A DNA stretch of 33,621 bases. It comes from Carnobacterium divergens (lineage in GTDB: Bacteria; Bacillota; Bacilli; Lactobacillales; Carnobacteriaceae). Positions within the stretch are counted from its first letter, which is position 1. Every line of letters begins with the position of its first letter. This document shows, piece by piece, positions 1 through 7,236 of the stretch. The notes beneath the pieces are model-generated. The model saw only the letters and a list, made by a program, of their open reading frames with translations, searched no databases and had not been told where the DNA came from. Both the position numbers and the translations under genes were made by a program. The stretch lies in the NCBI RefSeq assembly GCF_900258435.1, contig NZ_LT992558.1:787273-820893 (forward strand), read 5' to 3'.

Positions 1-94
1 ATACACCTGTTCCCATGCCGAACACAGAAGTTAAGCTTCTCAGCGCCGATAGTAGTTAGGGGTTTCCCCTTGTGAGGGTAGGACGTTGCCACGC
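1..94 (+). rRNA. rrf: 5S ribosomal RNA, 3' part (5' end outside window)
   Basis: The sequence reads from the conserved loop containing CCATGCCGAACACAG to the terminal GGACGTTGCCACGC, matching the last ~94 nt of a Firmicute 5S rRNA of about 116 nt. It lies directly before tRNA-Asn and tRNA-Thr, so it is probably the end of a 16S-23S-5S operon whose large genes lie upstream of the window. It differs from the second 5S copy at 3456-3571 at a few positions, mainly in the stem after the ACACAG loop. Confidence 0.95.
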
Positions 95-110
95 TTTTTT
101 TTATAATTAT

Positions 111-184
111 TCCGCAATAGCTCAGTTGGTAGTAGCGCATGACTGTTAATCATGATGTCGTAGGTTCGAGTCCTACTTGCGGAG
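111..184 (+). tRNA. tRNA-Asn (GTT)
   Basis: Acceptor stem TCCGCAA pairs with TTGCGGA, the discriminator is G, the D arm contains AGCTCAGTTGG, the anticodon loop is CTGTTAA with anticodon GTT, and the T arm has GGTTCGAGTCC. No CCA is encoded. It sits 16 nt after the 5S rRNA. Confidence 0.96.
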
Positions 185-211
185 TATTTTTTTTTATCCA
201 AATTTTAGGTT

Positions 212-284
<73 letters not shown>

Positions 285-310
285 TAATGTAAAATTCTGT
301 TTTTTGTATA

Positions 311-337
311 AAAGAGCCTTATAGGCTTCTTTTTTTT
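311..337 (+). terminator. Rho-independent terminator of the rRNA/tRNA operon
   Basis: A short stem AAGAGCC..GGCTTCT with a small loop is followed by eight or more T residues. It lies 27 nt past tRNA-Thr. Confidence 0.75.
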
Positions 338-404
338 GAACTGTTAGTCAATTTGTATAAATCATGTTAAACTAATTGTAACGAATAGTAAGGGATGTGT
401 TTAT

Positions 405-677
405 ATGGAATTTGAGAAATCAGAAAATCGCTTTTACAAGAACGATGAGACAGGGAAAATGATTGCAGAAGTCACCTATGTACCAACAGGTGAAGATAAG
501 GTTATTTTAGATCATACCTATGTGGATCCTTCATTGAGAGGTCAAGGAATTGCAAGTCAACTGGTTAAACGAGTTGTAGATGAAATGCGTTTGGAAGGGA
601 AGAAAATTATTCCTTTATGCCCATACGCTAAAACAGAATTTGAACGAAAATCTGAATACAAAGATGTGGAAGCCTAA
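405..677 (+). CDS. Small GNAT-like N-acetyltransferase (YjdJ/COG2388 type)
   Basis: A 90-residue protein of the compact GCN5-like acetyltransferase class (Acetyltransf_CG). The acetyl-CoA pyrophosphate-binding loop is visible as RGQGIASQL at about residues 45-53, followed by a helix and the family's CPY motif (PLCPYAK, about residues 70-76). This class is half the length of an ordinary GNAT and its substrate is generally unknown. The ATG has a TAAGGGA ribosome binding site about ten bases upstream. The gene stands alone between the terminator of the tRNA string and a bidirectional terminator shared with the convergent kimA gene. Family assignment is firm; the biological substrate cannot be inferred. 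Confidence 0.9.
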   Translation: MEFEKSENRFYKNDETGKMIAEVTYVPTGEDKVILDHTYVDPSLRGQGIASQLVKRVVDEMRLEGKKIIPLCPYAKTEFERKSEYKDVEA

Positions 678-700
678 TTCTATAGTTCTTTAAACTAAAA

Positions 701-738
701 AAAGTCATTACTACTAAGTACTAGTAATGACTTTTTTT
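701..738. terminator. Bidirectional terminator between yjdJ-like gene and kimA
   Basis: An 11-bp perfect stem, AGTCATTACTA / TAGTAATGACT, with an 8-nt loop is flanked by A-run on the left and T-run on the right, so it can terminate transcription from both convergent genes. Confidence 0.9.
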
Positions 739-739
739 A

Positions 740-2566
740 TTATTCTTTTAAGTGGTAACTATAAATTGAAACAATGATATTTTCTTTAGACATTAATGCT
801 GCTCTTAAGCGTAAACTTGTCTGGTTATGAAGAATATGTTGCCAAGGTTTTTTTGGAACGAATTGAGGTATTAAGACGGTTGTAGTATAACCTTGTTTGC
901 TAGATTTCGTTTGAACCAATTTTACAAATCTTAAGACTGGCGCAATAATAGTTCTATAAGAAGAATGTAAGTTTACTAGACGAATATCGGGATATTGCTC
1001 TCTAAATTCAGCGGCAAACTCTTCTTCTTTTTCTGGATTTTCATCAAAAGAAACATGCATAGCAATTATGTTATCTCCAATGCTTTTGGCGTAGTTTACA
1101 GCCTCGTTTGTTACCTGTGTAACATTACTAATTAAAACCACTACGGTATTTCCTTTATAGGTCACAGGTACAGATTTTTCGATTCGAAGTTGCAACGCGA
1201 TTTTTTTGTAGTGATCATGAATTTTATAGAAAATATAAAGCATGATAGGCATGATAACAAAAAATGGCCAAATTTCTGACAAACGATAAAATAGTAAGAT
1301 TGCAAAAATTGAAAAAGAAATTAAAGCTCCCACAATATTTGAAATAGATTTAACCATCCATCCTTTGGGACGTTCACGGTTCCATTTAATAATCATACCT
1401 GTTTGTGATAAGGTAAATGGAACAAACACACCTACTGCATATAAGGGGATTAAACGAGAAGTCTCTCCATTGAAAATTGAGATTAAAATAATTGAACCAA
1501 GTGACAACGTAATAATTCCATTTGAATAGCCAAGTCGATCGCCTTTAGCTAAGTACATATGAGGCATAAACTTGTCTTTTGCTAAATTAAATGCTAGAAC
1601 TGGAAAAGCAGAAAATCCAGTGTTTGCAGCTAAGGCTAAAATAAATGCTGTAGAAAACTGTAATAAATAGAAGAAAATGCCTTGCCCAAAGATTGCTGTT
1701 CCAATTTGAGATAGAACGGTAACTTTTTCTGTGGGTACAATTCCATACCAATAGTTTAAAAATGTAATTCCAGCAAAGAAGAAGCCTAAAATCCCACCCA
1801 TTAAAGCCAGTGTACCAGCCGCATTTTTTGCTTGAGGGGCTTTAAAAAAAGGAACGGCATTACTGATCGCCTCAACCCCTGTTAGAGAAGAGGAACCGGA
1901 AGAAAAGGCTCTAAGTAAGAGTCCTAATGTAACACCAGGTACAACTGCTCCGATAGTTGCTGTTGCATGGAAAGGAGCTAACCCAAGAATGATTTTTCCG
2001 ATACCAACAATAATCAGTATCGTGATAACTGCTACAAATAAATAGACAGGGAACATCAAGAAGGAAGCCGATTCTCTTAGACCTCTTAAATTCATTGCAG
2101 TGATTAGAAAGACAATAATAATGGCAATAGGTACTTTATAATGATAGAGTGCTGGAATAGCAGAGGTAATGGCCTCTGTCCCAGCAGAAACACTTACAGC
2201 GACTGTTAGCATGTAATCTACTAATAATGACCCACCAGCGATTAATCCAGCAGTTTGGCCTAGATTTTCGCTAGAAACCATATAGGCTCCTCCACCATGG
2301 GGATATGCATGGATTATTTGTCGATAGGATAGAACAAGTGCTAATAATAAGATCAAGACAAAACCCGCAATTGGTATAGAATACCAGATAGCAGCTGTTG
2401 AAAGAGCAGCTAAAACCAAAACAATTTGTTCAGTTCCATATGCTATAGAAGAAAGAGCATCCGAGGAAAGAAGAGCAAGAGCTTTAAATTTTCCTAATTT
2501 TTGATCTCCTTCTTCAGAAGATTTTAAAGGTTTTCCAATTAAATAACGTTTAATCACACTCCACAT
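740..2566 (-). CDS. kimA: KimA-type high-affinity potassium importer (APC superfamily)
   Basis: 608 residues, the same length as B. subtilis KimA (YdaO), and similar to it end to end as far as I can recall that sequence: an N-terminal IKRYLIGKPLKS, a first helix LSSDALSSIAYGTEQ, then SYRQIIHAYPHGGGAY and AFSSGSSSLTGVEAISNA in the transport core. About twelve hydrophobic segments span residues 25-460; the last ~150 residues form the soluble C-terminal domain with a conserved VPKKPWQHILHNQ stretch. The family imports K+ with H+ and is inhibited by c-di-AMP; the cyclase for that messenger is encoded in this same window (cdaA). The ATG is preceded by AGGAG at 2576-2580. A -35/-10 promoter lies at 2622-2650. 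Older annotation would call it an amino acid permease. No ydaO-type riboswitch is evident upstream. Confidence 0.92.
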   Translation of the reverse strand: MWSVIKRYLIGKPLKSSEEGDQKLGKFKALALLSSDALSSIAYGTEQIVLVLAALSTAAIWYSIPIAGFVLILLLALVLSYRQIIHAYPHGGGAYMVSSENLGQTAGLIAGGSLLVDYMLTVAVSVSAGTEAITSAIPALYHYKVPIAIIIVFLITAMNLRGLRESASFLMFPVYLFVAVITILIIVGIGKIILGLAPFHATATIGAVVPGVTLGLLLRAFSSGSSSLTGVEAISNAVPFFKAPQAKNAAGTLALMGGILGFFFAGITFLNYWYGIVPTEKVTVLSQIGTAIFGQGIFFYLLQFSTAFILALAANTGFSAFPVLAFNLAKDKFMPHMYLAKGDRLGYSNGIITLSLGSIILISIFNGETSRLIPLYAVGVFVPFTLSQTGMIIKWNRERPKGWMVKSISNIVGALISFSIFAILLFYRLSEIWPFFVIMPIMLYIFYKIHDHYKKIALQLRIEKSVPVTYKGNTVVVLISNVTQVTNEAVNYAKSIGDNIIAMHVSFDENPEKEEEFAAEFREQYPDIRLVNLHSSYRTIIAPVLRFVKLVQTKSSKQGYTTTVLIPQFVPKKPWQHILHNQTSLRLRAALMSKENIIVSIYSYHLKE

Positions 2567-2621
2567 TTTAGTTAACTCCTTATAGTTTTATTAGATATTA
2601 ATTTACCCTCACAAACAAGTG

Positions 2622-2650
2622 ATTATATACCTGTTTTTAGCTATTATCAA
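2622..2650 (-). promoter_or_regulatory. Promoter of kimA
   Basis: On the minus strand TTGATA (2645-2650), exactly 17 bp, and TATAAT (2622-2627), about 55 bp before the kimA start codon. Confidence 0.75.
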
Positions 2651-2824
2651 GTACTAATTTCTAATGAAGAAAAAGAAAGTTTTAATAAAAATAAAAACGA
2701 GGTTAGTTACAGAGTAATTTCAACGGAAAAAGCGGACATACATAAGGTTAAGTATCTAAAAATTAACAAAAATCACTAAAGAAGTCAAAAAATTCAACTA
2801 AATTGAAAATAATGAAAAAAGTAC

Positions 2825-2853
2825 TTTACAAATGTATCATTTCTTTATATAAT
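2825..2853 (+). promoter_or_regulatory. Promoter of tRNA-Glu
   Basis: TTTACA (2825-2830), 17 bp spacer, TATAAT (2848-2853), ending 15 nt before the tRNA. Confidence 0.85.
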
Positions 2854-2868
2854 AAATCTTGTGCTTAT

Positions 2869-2940
2869 GGCCCGTTGGTCAAGCGGTTAAGACACCGCCC
2901 TTTCACGGCGGTATCACGGGTTCGATTCCCGTACGGGTCA
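2869..2940 (+). tRNA. tRNA-Glu (TTC)
   Basis: Acceptor GGCCCGT pairs with ACGGGTC, anticodon stem CCGCC/GGCGG has loop CTTTCAC giving anticodon TTC, and the T arm is CGGGTTCGATTCCCG. It is monocistronic, with its own promoter and terminator. Confidence 0.96.
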
Positions 2941-2943
2941 TAA

Positions 2944-2977
2944 AAAAGAATCAAGTTATTCTTGATTCTTTTTTATT
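2944..2977 (+). terminator. Terminator of tRNA-Glu
   Basis: Stem AAGAATCAAG / CTTGATTCTT around a TTATT loop, followed by a T-run, immediately after the tRNA. Confidence 0.9.
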
Positions 2978-3075
2978 TTAATGTAGAGAATGAGCATGTT
3001 ACCTTCTTTTATGTATAAATTATCATTTTTTCTTGAAAAAAGTAATTTTAATTCATAAAATCTGTCTAAAAGGTA

Positions 3076-3104
3076 TTGCCAATTTTTCAAATCTGTATTA
3101 TAAT
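3076..3104 (+). promoter_or_regulatory. Upstream promoter P1 of the Tyr-Gln-5S-Lys cluster
   Basis: TTGCCA (3076-3081), 17 bp, TATAAT (3099-3104). It lies about 135 bp before tRNA-Tyr and is in tandem with P2. Confidence 0.7.
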
Positions 3105-3169
3105 AATGGAGTTGTTGCAAAATGATGCAATAAACAAAAACACTTCATTAAAGATTTTAAAATTTGGTG

Positions 3170-3199
3170 TTGACATAAGTTTGTTAATCCTGTTATAAT
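3170..3199 (+). promoter_or_regulatory. Proximal promoter P2 of the Tyr-Gln-5S-Lys cluster
   Basis: Consensus TTGACA (3170-3175), 18 bp, consensus TATAAT (3194-3199), 41 bp before tRNA-Tyr. Two tandem strong promoters are typical for stable-RNA operons. Confidence 0.85.
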
Positions 3200-3240
3200 A
3201 ACTTTCGTTGAGTTAATTGATTAACAAGACTTCTCTAATT

Positions 3241-3324
3241 GGAGGGGTAGCGAAGTGGCTAAACGCGGCGGACTGTAAATCCGCTCCTTTGGGTTCGGCA
3301 GTTCGAATCTGCCCCCCTCCACCA
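3241..3324 (+). tRNA. tRNA-Tyr (GTA), with encoded CCA
   Basis: A class II tRNA with a long variable arm. Acceptor GGAGGGG pairs with CCCCTCC, the anticodon is GTA in ACTGTAAAT, and the T arm is GGCAGTTCGAATCTGCC. The discriminator A at 3321 is followed by CCA at 3322-3324. It is the only tRNA gene in this window with an encoded CCA end. Confidence 0.96.
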
Positions 3325-3328
3325 TTAT

Positions 3329-3400
3329 TGGGCTATCGCCAAGCGGTAAGGCAACAGACTTTGACTCTGTTATGCGTTGGTTCGAATCCAGCTAGCCCAG
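3329..3400 (+). tRNA. tRNA-Gln (TTG)
   Basis: Acceptor TGGGCTA pairs with TAGCCCA, discriminator G, anticodon TTG in ACTTTGACT, and T-loop GTTCGAATC. It begins 4 nt after the CCA of tRNA-Tyr. Confidence 0.96.
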
Positions 3401-3455
3401 TTTCTACAATCTGTATCGTTTTTATAGGTATAGTTAGAATAAATTAAATCAATTG

Positions 3456-3571
3456 TGTGGTATCGATAGCAAGAAGGATACACCTGTTCCCATGCCGAAC
3501 ACAGTAGTTAAGTTTCTTTGCGCCGATAGTAGTTAGGGGTTTCCCCTTGTGAGGGTAGGACGTTGCCATGC
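3456..3571 (+). rRNA. rrf: Stand-alone 5S ribosomal RNA within a tRNA cluster
   Basis: A complete 116-nt 5S gene aligned to the usual Firmicute ends (TGTGG... to ...GTTGCCATGC). Its 5' and 3' ends pair, and the terminal helix can be extended by flanking TTG/CAA. It is not preceded by 16S or 23S but by tRNA-Gln and followed by tRNA-Lys. Compared with the copy at the window start it differs in the helix after ACACAG (TAGTTAAGTTTCTTTG against AAGTTAAGCTTCTCAG) and in the last base pair region (CCATGC against CCACGC). Confidence 0.95.
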
Positions 3572-3581
3572 AATTATTTAT

Positions 3582-3654
3582 GAGTCATTAGCTCAGTTGG
3601 TAGAGCATCTGACTTTTAATCAGAGGGTCGTAGGTTCGAATCCTACATGACTCA
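3582..3654 (+). tRNA. tRNA-Lys (TTT)
   Basis: Acceptor GAGTCAT pairs with ATGACTC, discriminator A, anticodon TTT in the loop between CTGAC and a partially pairing ATCAG, and T arm GTAGGTTCGAATCCTAC. No encoded CCA. It is the last gene of the cluster. Confidence 0.96.
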
Positions 3655-3656
3655 TT

Positions 3657-3692
3657 AAGCATTTATAACTTTTAGTTATAAATGCTTTTTTT
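3657..3692 (+). terminator. Terminator of the tRNA/5S cluster
   Basis: A 13-bp stem AGCATTTATAACT / AGTTATAAATGCT with a TTT loop and a run of seven T residues. Confidence 0.92.
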
Positions 3693-3752
3693 GTATTTTT
3701 ATACAAAGCAGTGTGATTTAATGGATTTCTTTAGTAATCCTTAATAAGAACA

Positions 3753-3761
3753 TGGTATAAT
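3753..3761 (+). promoter_or_regulatory. Extended -10 promoter before the yfhO-like gene
   Basis: TGGTATAAT is an extended -10 element (TG at 3753-3754, TATAAT at 3756-3761), about 50 bp before the start codon; no good -35 is visible. Confidence 0.6.
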
Positions 3762-3811
3762 TTAATTTCTGTTAAGAAAATAATTAAAAAATTAATGAAT
3801 GAGGTGTTAAA

Positions 3812-6313
3812 ATGTTCCTAACAAAATTGAAACAATGGAATAAAAAACAGCTTGTTAGCTTTCTAATGCCCTTGCTGATAGTAGTTCCAATTTTTATGAG
3901 TAAAGGCATTGTTCCGTTTGGCGATGCAAATATACTGGTGAGCGATTTAGGAACGCAATATGTCCCTTTTTTTGCTCAATTAAAATCATTATTTTTTGGT
4001 GGTGGAAGTTGGTTTTATTCTTTTTCTAGTGGAATGGGCGATTCATTTTTACCATTGGCTGCCTATTATTTAATGAGTCCGTTTAATCTCATTTTTCTAT
4101 TTGTTTCGCAAACTTACCTTTCAACAGCGGTTACATATGTTCTCTTTTTGAAAATTGCGTGTATGTCTGGAAGTATGTATTATTACTTACAAAAAACATA
4201 TCCTAAAAATGACATGGCGCAACTGTTTTTTGCGATGACATATGCACTGTCGGGGTATGTCGGAATTTATATGTACAATATTATGTGGATGGATGCTTTA
4301 ATTTTTCTACCATTGCTTGCCCTTGCTATTCAGAGGTTAGTGGATGAAGGGACATCATTGTTCTATTGTTTGATTTTATGTATGACTATTTTCACGAATT
4401 ATTATTTGGGTTATATGACCTGTATTTTTGCATTATTGTATTTTAGTTATTGGACAATACTTCGAAGTGACGTGAGTTCATTGAATGACTATCTTTCTGC
4501 AACCAAGCTTCATTGGAGAAAGTTTATAGGCTATTCTTTAATAGGAGCAGGATTAAATGGTGTCTTATTAGCACCAGCTGTTTTTGGCATGTTAAAAACG
4601 GGGAAATCTGTAATTGATTGGCATATTTTTTTACCGACACCATTATTCGGATTCGAATTTTTTACACAATTTGGTTTAGATCATACTAATTTTCAAACAC
4701 GATTAGAACATCTTCCAAGTTTTTTTGTTGGAAGTGCTGTATTGATTTTAGCGTTATCCTTTTTCTTTTTAAAAAGTGTTTCTTCTAAAATAAAGTGGTG
4801 TAACGGTATCTTAGTAGGAACTATTTTTCTTAGTTTTTGGCTGCAACTGTTTAATACCATTTGGCATATGTTTCAGGAAACGGCAGGTTTTCCTTATCGA
4901 AATTCGTATATGTTGAGTTTTTTACTGATTAAACTGGCGTATGAGTCTTGGCTTAAACGGGAAGAACTGTCGAATGGTCTGATTGGTAAAGTTTGTTTCG
5001 TATTAATTAGTTTAATAGGTGTAGGGTACTTGTACAGTCATTTTGCTTCGGCAGTTGAACAGCAACTGGACAATCACTTGTTTTGGTTATCAATTCTTTT
5101 TGTAGTGAGTAATGGGCTTTTAATCATGTGGTCAAGAACAAGCAAACTAAAACAATTGCTTCTCTGTTTGGTGATTGCGCTTGAAATGGGGCTTAATTTT
5201 AATCAGATGTTAAAAGCGACTCCTTTTGAAAGTGAAACACGATTTAGGGAAGATATGCTAGAATTTTCTAATGTTTTAGAGCCGTTGTATGAAAAAGATG
5301 AAGATTTATATCGAGTCGACAATGCTGTTCGTGGAATTGACAATGGCTATAATAGTAGTTTTTTGTATAATTATCATAGTACGCCTTACTATAGTTCAAC
5401 ACTAAATAATTCTCTTAGAAAAACACTTGAGAATTTAGGCTTGAATAGTAAAAATGAACGTCGAATCAGTAGCGTGGGACAGACCGAATTCCTTGATTAT
5501 TTATTTAATGTTCGTTATAAAATTGAAGCAAGTAAAACGGCAGGGGCAACGGTTGTTAAAATTAATGAAACAGCTCAAACAAGTATGGGCTACGTTGTTC
5601 CTAAAGAGCTGACAAAGGTTCATTTTGTAGAGAAAGATCCTTTTGGCAATCAAAATAAAATTGCAAAGAATTTAGTAGAGGATGTACAAAAAATAGTTGT
5701 TCCTGCTGAGTTACGTCAGGAAAAAAGAAATAGCTATCAATATACTGCAAAAGTAGATGGCATGGCGTATCTGTATTTACCGAATAATCAGATGGAAAAA
5801 GTGAAGGTTTATGTAGATAACCAATTAATAACGCCTAAAGTTGAAATTCGAAATCAGGCTTTACTGAGCTTAGGAGATTTAAAAAAAGGCGAATCTGCAA
5901 CGATTTCATTTAAATCAGATGAAGAAATTATACTGGATTCAACGTCTATCCAAATCTTAGATACAACCGTTTTAAATCAAGTGAAGGAAGAATTAAGTGA
6001 AAATCGACTAAAAATTTCAGAGTGGAAAGACAGCCATATTAAGGCAACTGTTGACGTGAAGACAGATGACAAGGTACTGTTTATGTCAATTCCGTATGAT
6101 CAAAATTGGGTTGTTAAAGTAGATGGAAGAAAAGTAGCACCGTCTCGAATACTAGATGACTTTATGGGGATTCCTTTAACTAAAGGATCACATCAAGTTG
6201 AATTGAGTTTTATTCCTCAAGGATTCTTATTGGGAGCGGTAATTAGTCTGGCATCCCTTATTGGTTTAGGAGCTCTTGAGATTTTAAAAAAAAGGTCGAA
6301 GGCTAAAAAATAG
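3812..6313 (+). CDS. YfhO-family polytopic membrane protein (GT-C-like)
   Basis: 833 residues, with roughly a dozen transmembrane segments in residues 15-470 and one more near the C-terminus (about 807-825), and a large extracellular region in between (about 475-800). The first loop carries the family signature SDLGTQYVPFF (about residues 44-54) and SFSSGMGDSF, and the fold belongs to the YfhO family. In B. subtilis and Listeria YfhO-type proteins are required for glycosylation of lipoteichoic acid on the outer face, together with a CsbB-type transferase and a GtcA-type flippase; neither partner is next to this gene. The ATG has GAGGTG five bases upstream. There is no clear hairpin terminator before the next gene, which has its own promoter. 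Role in sugar decoration of envelope polymers is inferred from the family. Confidence 0.85.
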   Translation: MFLTKLKQWNKKQLVSFLMPLLIVVPIFMSKGIVPFGDANILVSDLGTQYVPFFAQLKSLFFGGGSWFYSFSSGMGDSFLPLAAYYLMSPFNLIFLFVSQTYLSTAVTYVLFLKIACMSGSMYYYLQKTYPKNDMAQLFFAMTYALSGYVGIYMYNIMWMDALIFLPLLALAIQRLVDEGTSLFYCLILCMTIFTNYYLGYMTCIFALLYFSYWTILRSDVSSLNDYLSATKLHWRKFIGYSLIGAGLNGVLLAPAVFGMLKTGKSVIDWHIFLPTPLFGFEFFTQFGLDHTNFQTRLEHLPSFFVGSAVLILALSFFFLKSVSSKIKWCNGILVGTIFLSFWLQLFNTIWHMFQETAGFPYRNSYMLSFLLIKLAYESWLKREELSNGLIGKVCFVLISLIGVGYLYSHFASAVEQQLDNHLFWLSILFVVSNGLLIMWSRTSKLKQLLLCLVIALEMGLNFNQMLKATPFESETRFREDMLEFSNVLEPLYEKDEDLYRVDNAVRGIDNGYNSSFLYNYHSTPYYSSTLNNSLRKTLENLGLNSKNERRISSVGQTEFLDYLFNVRYKIEASKTAGATVVKINETAQTSMGYVVPKELTKVHFVEKDPFGNQNKIAKNLVEDVQKIVVPAELRQEKRNSYQYTAKVDGMAYLYLPNNQMEKVKVYVDNQLITPKVEIRNQALLSLGDLKKGESATISFKSDEEIILDSTSIQILDTTVLNQVKEELSENRLKISEWKDSHIKATVDVKTDDKVLFMSIPYDQNWVVKVDGRKVAPSRILDDFMGIPLTKGSHQVELSFIPQGFLLGAVISLASLIGLGALEILKKRSKAKK

Positions 6314-6345
6314 ACTTTTCTATTGCATCATCCCTATAAAAATTG

Positions 6346-6354
6346 TGTTATAAT
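6346..6354 (+). promoter_or_regulatory. Extended -10 promoter of the cdaA-cdaR-glmM operon
   Basis: TGTTATAAT (TG at 6346-6347, TATAAT at 6349-6354), 42 bp before the cdaA start codon. A TTGCAT upstream is too far (20 bp) to be an ideal -35. Confidence 0.65.
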
Positions 6355-6396
6355 TAAAACTGTAAATAGCAAAGCTAGAAAGTTGGAGGTGTATAG

Positions 6397-7236
6397 ATGA
6401 CTTTTGATTGGTCACAACTCATTACGTGGCGTCATTTATTAAACGTCATTGATATATTAGTTGTTTGGTTTTTTATCTACAAACTAATTTCATTGTTAAA
6501 AGGTACAAAAGCTGTCCAACTATTAAAGGGAATTGCTGTAATTGTTGTCATTAAAATGATTAGTTTTTTTCTTAATTTAGAAACAATTGATTGGATTATG
6601 GATTTAATTATTTCATGGGGCGTATTAGCAACAATCATTGTTTTTCAACCAGAGATTCGCAGAGGATTGGAGCATTTAGGTCGAGGTTCTCTTTTTGGAC
6701 GAACTAAACGACAAGTTAACCCAGGAGAACAGTTGATTAAGGCATTGGATAAATCTGTTCAATATATGGCGAAGAGAAGAATAGGTGCATTAATTTCAAT
6801 TCAAATGGAAACGGGTTTAGATGAATACATTGAAACCGGAATCCCATTAGATGCAGATATCTCTGGGGAACTCTTGATTAATATCTTTATTCCAAACACG
6901 CCGTTACATGATGGCGCAGTGATTATTAAAGATTATAAAATCGCAGCAGCAGCAGGTTATCTTCCGTTATCAGAAAGCTCTCTTATTCCAAAAGAATTAG
7001 GAACAAGGCATAGGGCGGCCATTGGCTTAAGTGAAGTGACAGATGCGTTGACAATTGTTGTATCAGAAGAAACTGGTGGAATTAGTGTTACTCGTAACAG
7101 TGAACTTCTACGAGATTTAACACAAGCAGATTTTATTAACTATTTAGAAAAAGAATTGATAGTTGAAGAAGAAGCAATCAAAAAAAATCCAATTCAAGAG
7201 TTTATTGAAGGCTTTAGAAAGGGTGGTTCTAAATGA
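6397..7236 (+). CDS. cdaA: Membrane diadenylate cyclase CdaA (c-di-AMP synthase)
   Basis: 279 residues: three transmembrane helices (about 13-32, 40-60 and 66-83) and a cytosolic DAC domain. The two catalytic motifs are intact, DGA at residues 172-174 and RHR at 204-206. The enzyme condenses two ATP into cyclic di-AMP, which controls potassium and osmolyte transport and wall homeostasis. GGAGGTG precedes the ATG. The gene overlaps cdaR by 4 bp (ATGA) and the operon continues into glmM, the arrangement conserved across Firmicutes; CdaR and GlmM are known to modulate CdaA in other species. A likely target of the messenger, KimA, is encoded at 740-2566. Confidence 0.97.
   Translation: MTFDWSQLITWRHLLNVIDILVVWFFIYKLISLLKGTKAVQLLKGIAVIVVIKMISFFLNLETIDWIMDLIISWGVLATIIVFQPEIRRGLEHLGRGSLFGRTKRQVNPGEQLIKALDKSVQYMAKRRIGALISIQMETGLDEYIETGIPLDADISGELLINIFIPNTPLHDGAVIIKDYKIAAAAGYLPLSESSLIPKELGTRHRAAIGLSEVTDALTIVVSEETGGISVTRNSELLRDLTQADFINYLEKELIVEEEAIKKNPIQEFIEGFRKGGSK

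Larger units (their letters stand above)
2567..2868. other. 302-bp gap between kimA and tRNA-Glu
   Basis: It holds the divergent kimA promoter at its left end and the tRNA-Glu promoter at its right end. The middle is AT-rich, has no ORF with a ribosome binding site, and shows no recognisable riboswitch. Confidence 0.6.
2941..3240. other. 300-bp gap between tRNA-Glu and tRNA-Tyr
   Basis: It contains the tRNA-Glu terminator and two forward promoters (3076-3104 and 3170-3199). No coding sequence is supported; the only short ORF starts within 2 bp of the first -10 box and so could not be translated from that promoter. Confidence 0.6.

Noticed and set aside
2580-2868. Possible ydaO/c-di-AMP riboswitch upstream of kimA
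   Set aside because: None of the conserved riboswitch blocks could be recognised, and the promoter leaves a leader of only about 50 nt.
3106-3198. 30-codon ORF (MELLQND...) before tRNA-Tyr
   Set aside because: Its ATG lies within 2 bp of the -10 box of the only nearby promoter, it has no ribosome binding site, and it overlaps the second promoter.
3217-3447. 76-codon forward ORF across the tRNA-Tyr / tRNA-Gln genes
   Set aside because: It is entirely explained by two well-formed tRNA genes on the same strand and has no ribosome binding site.
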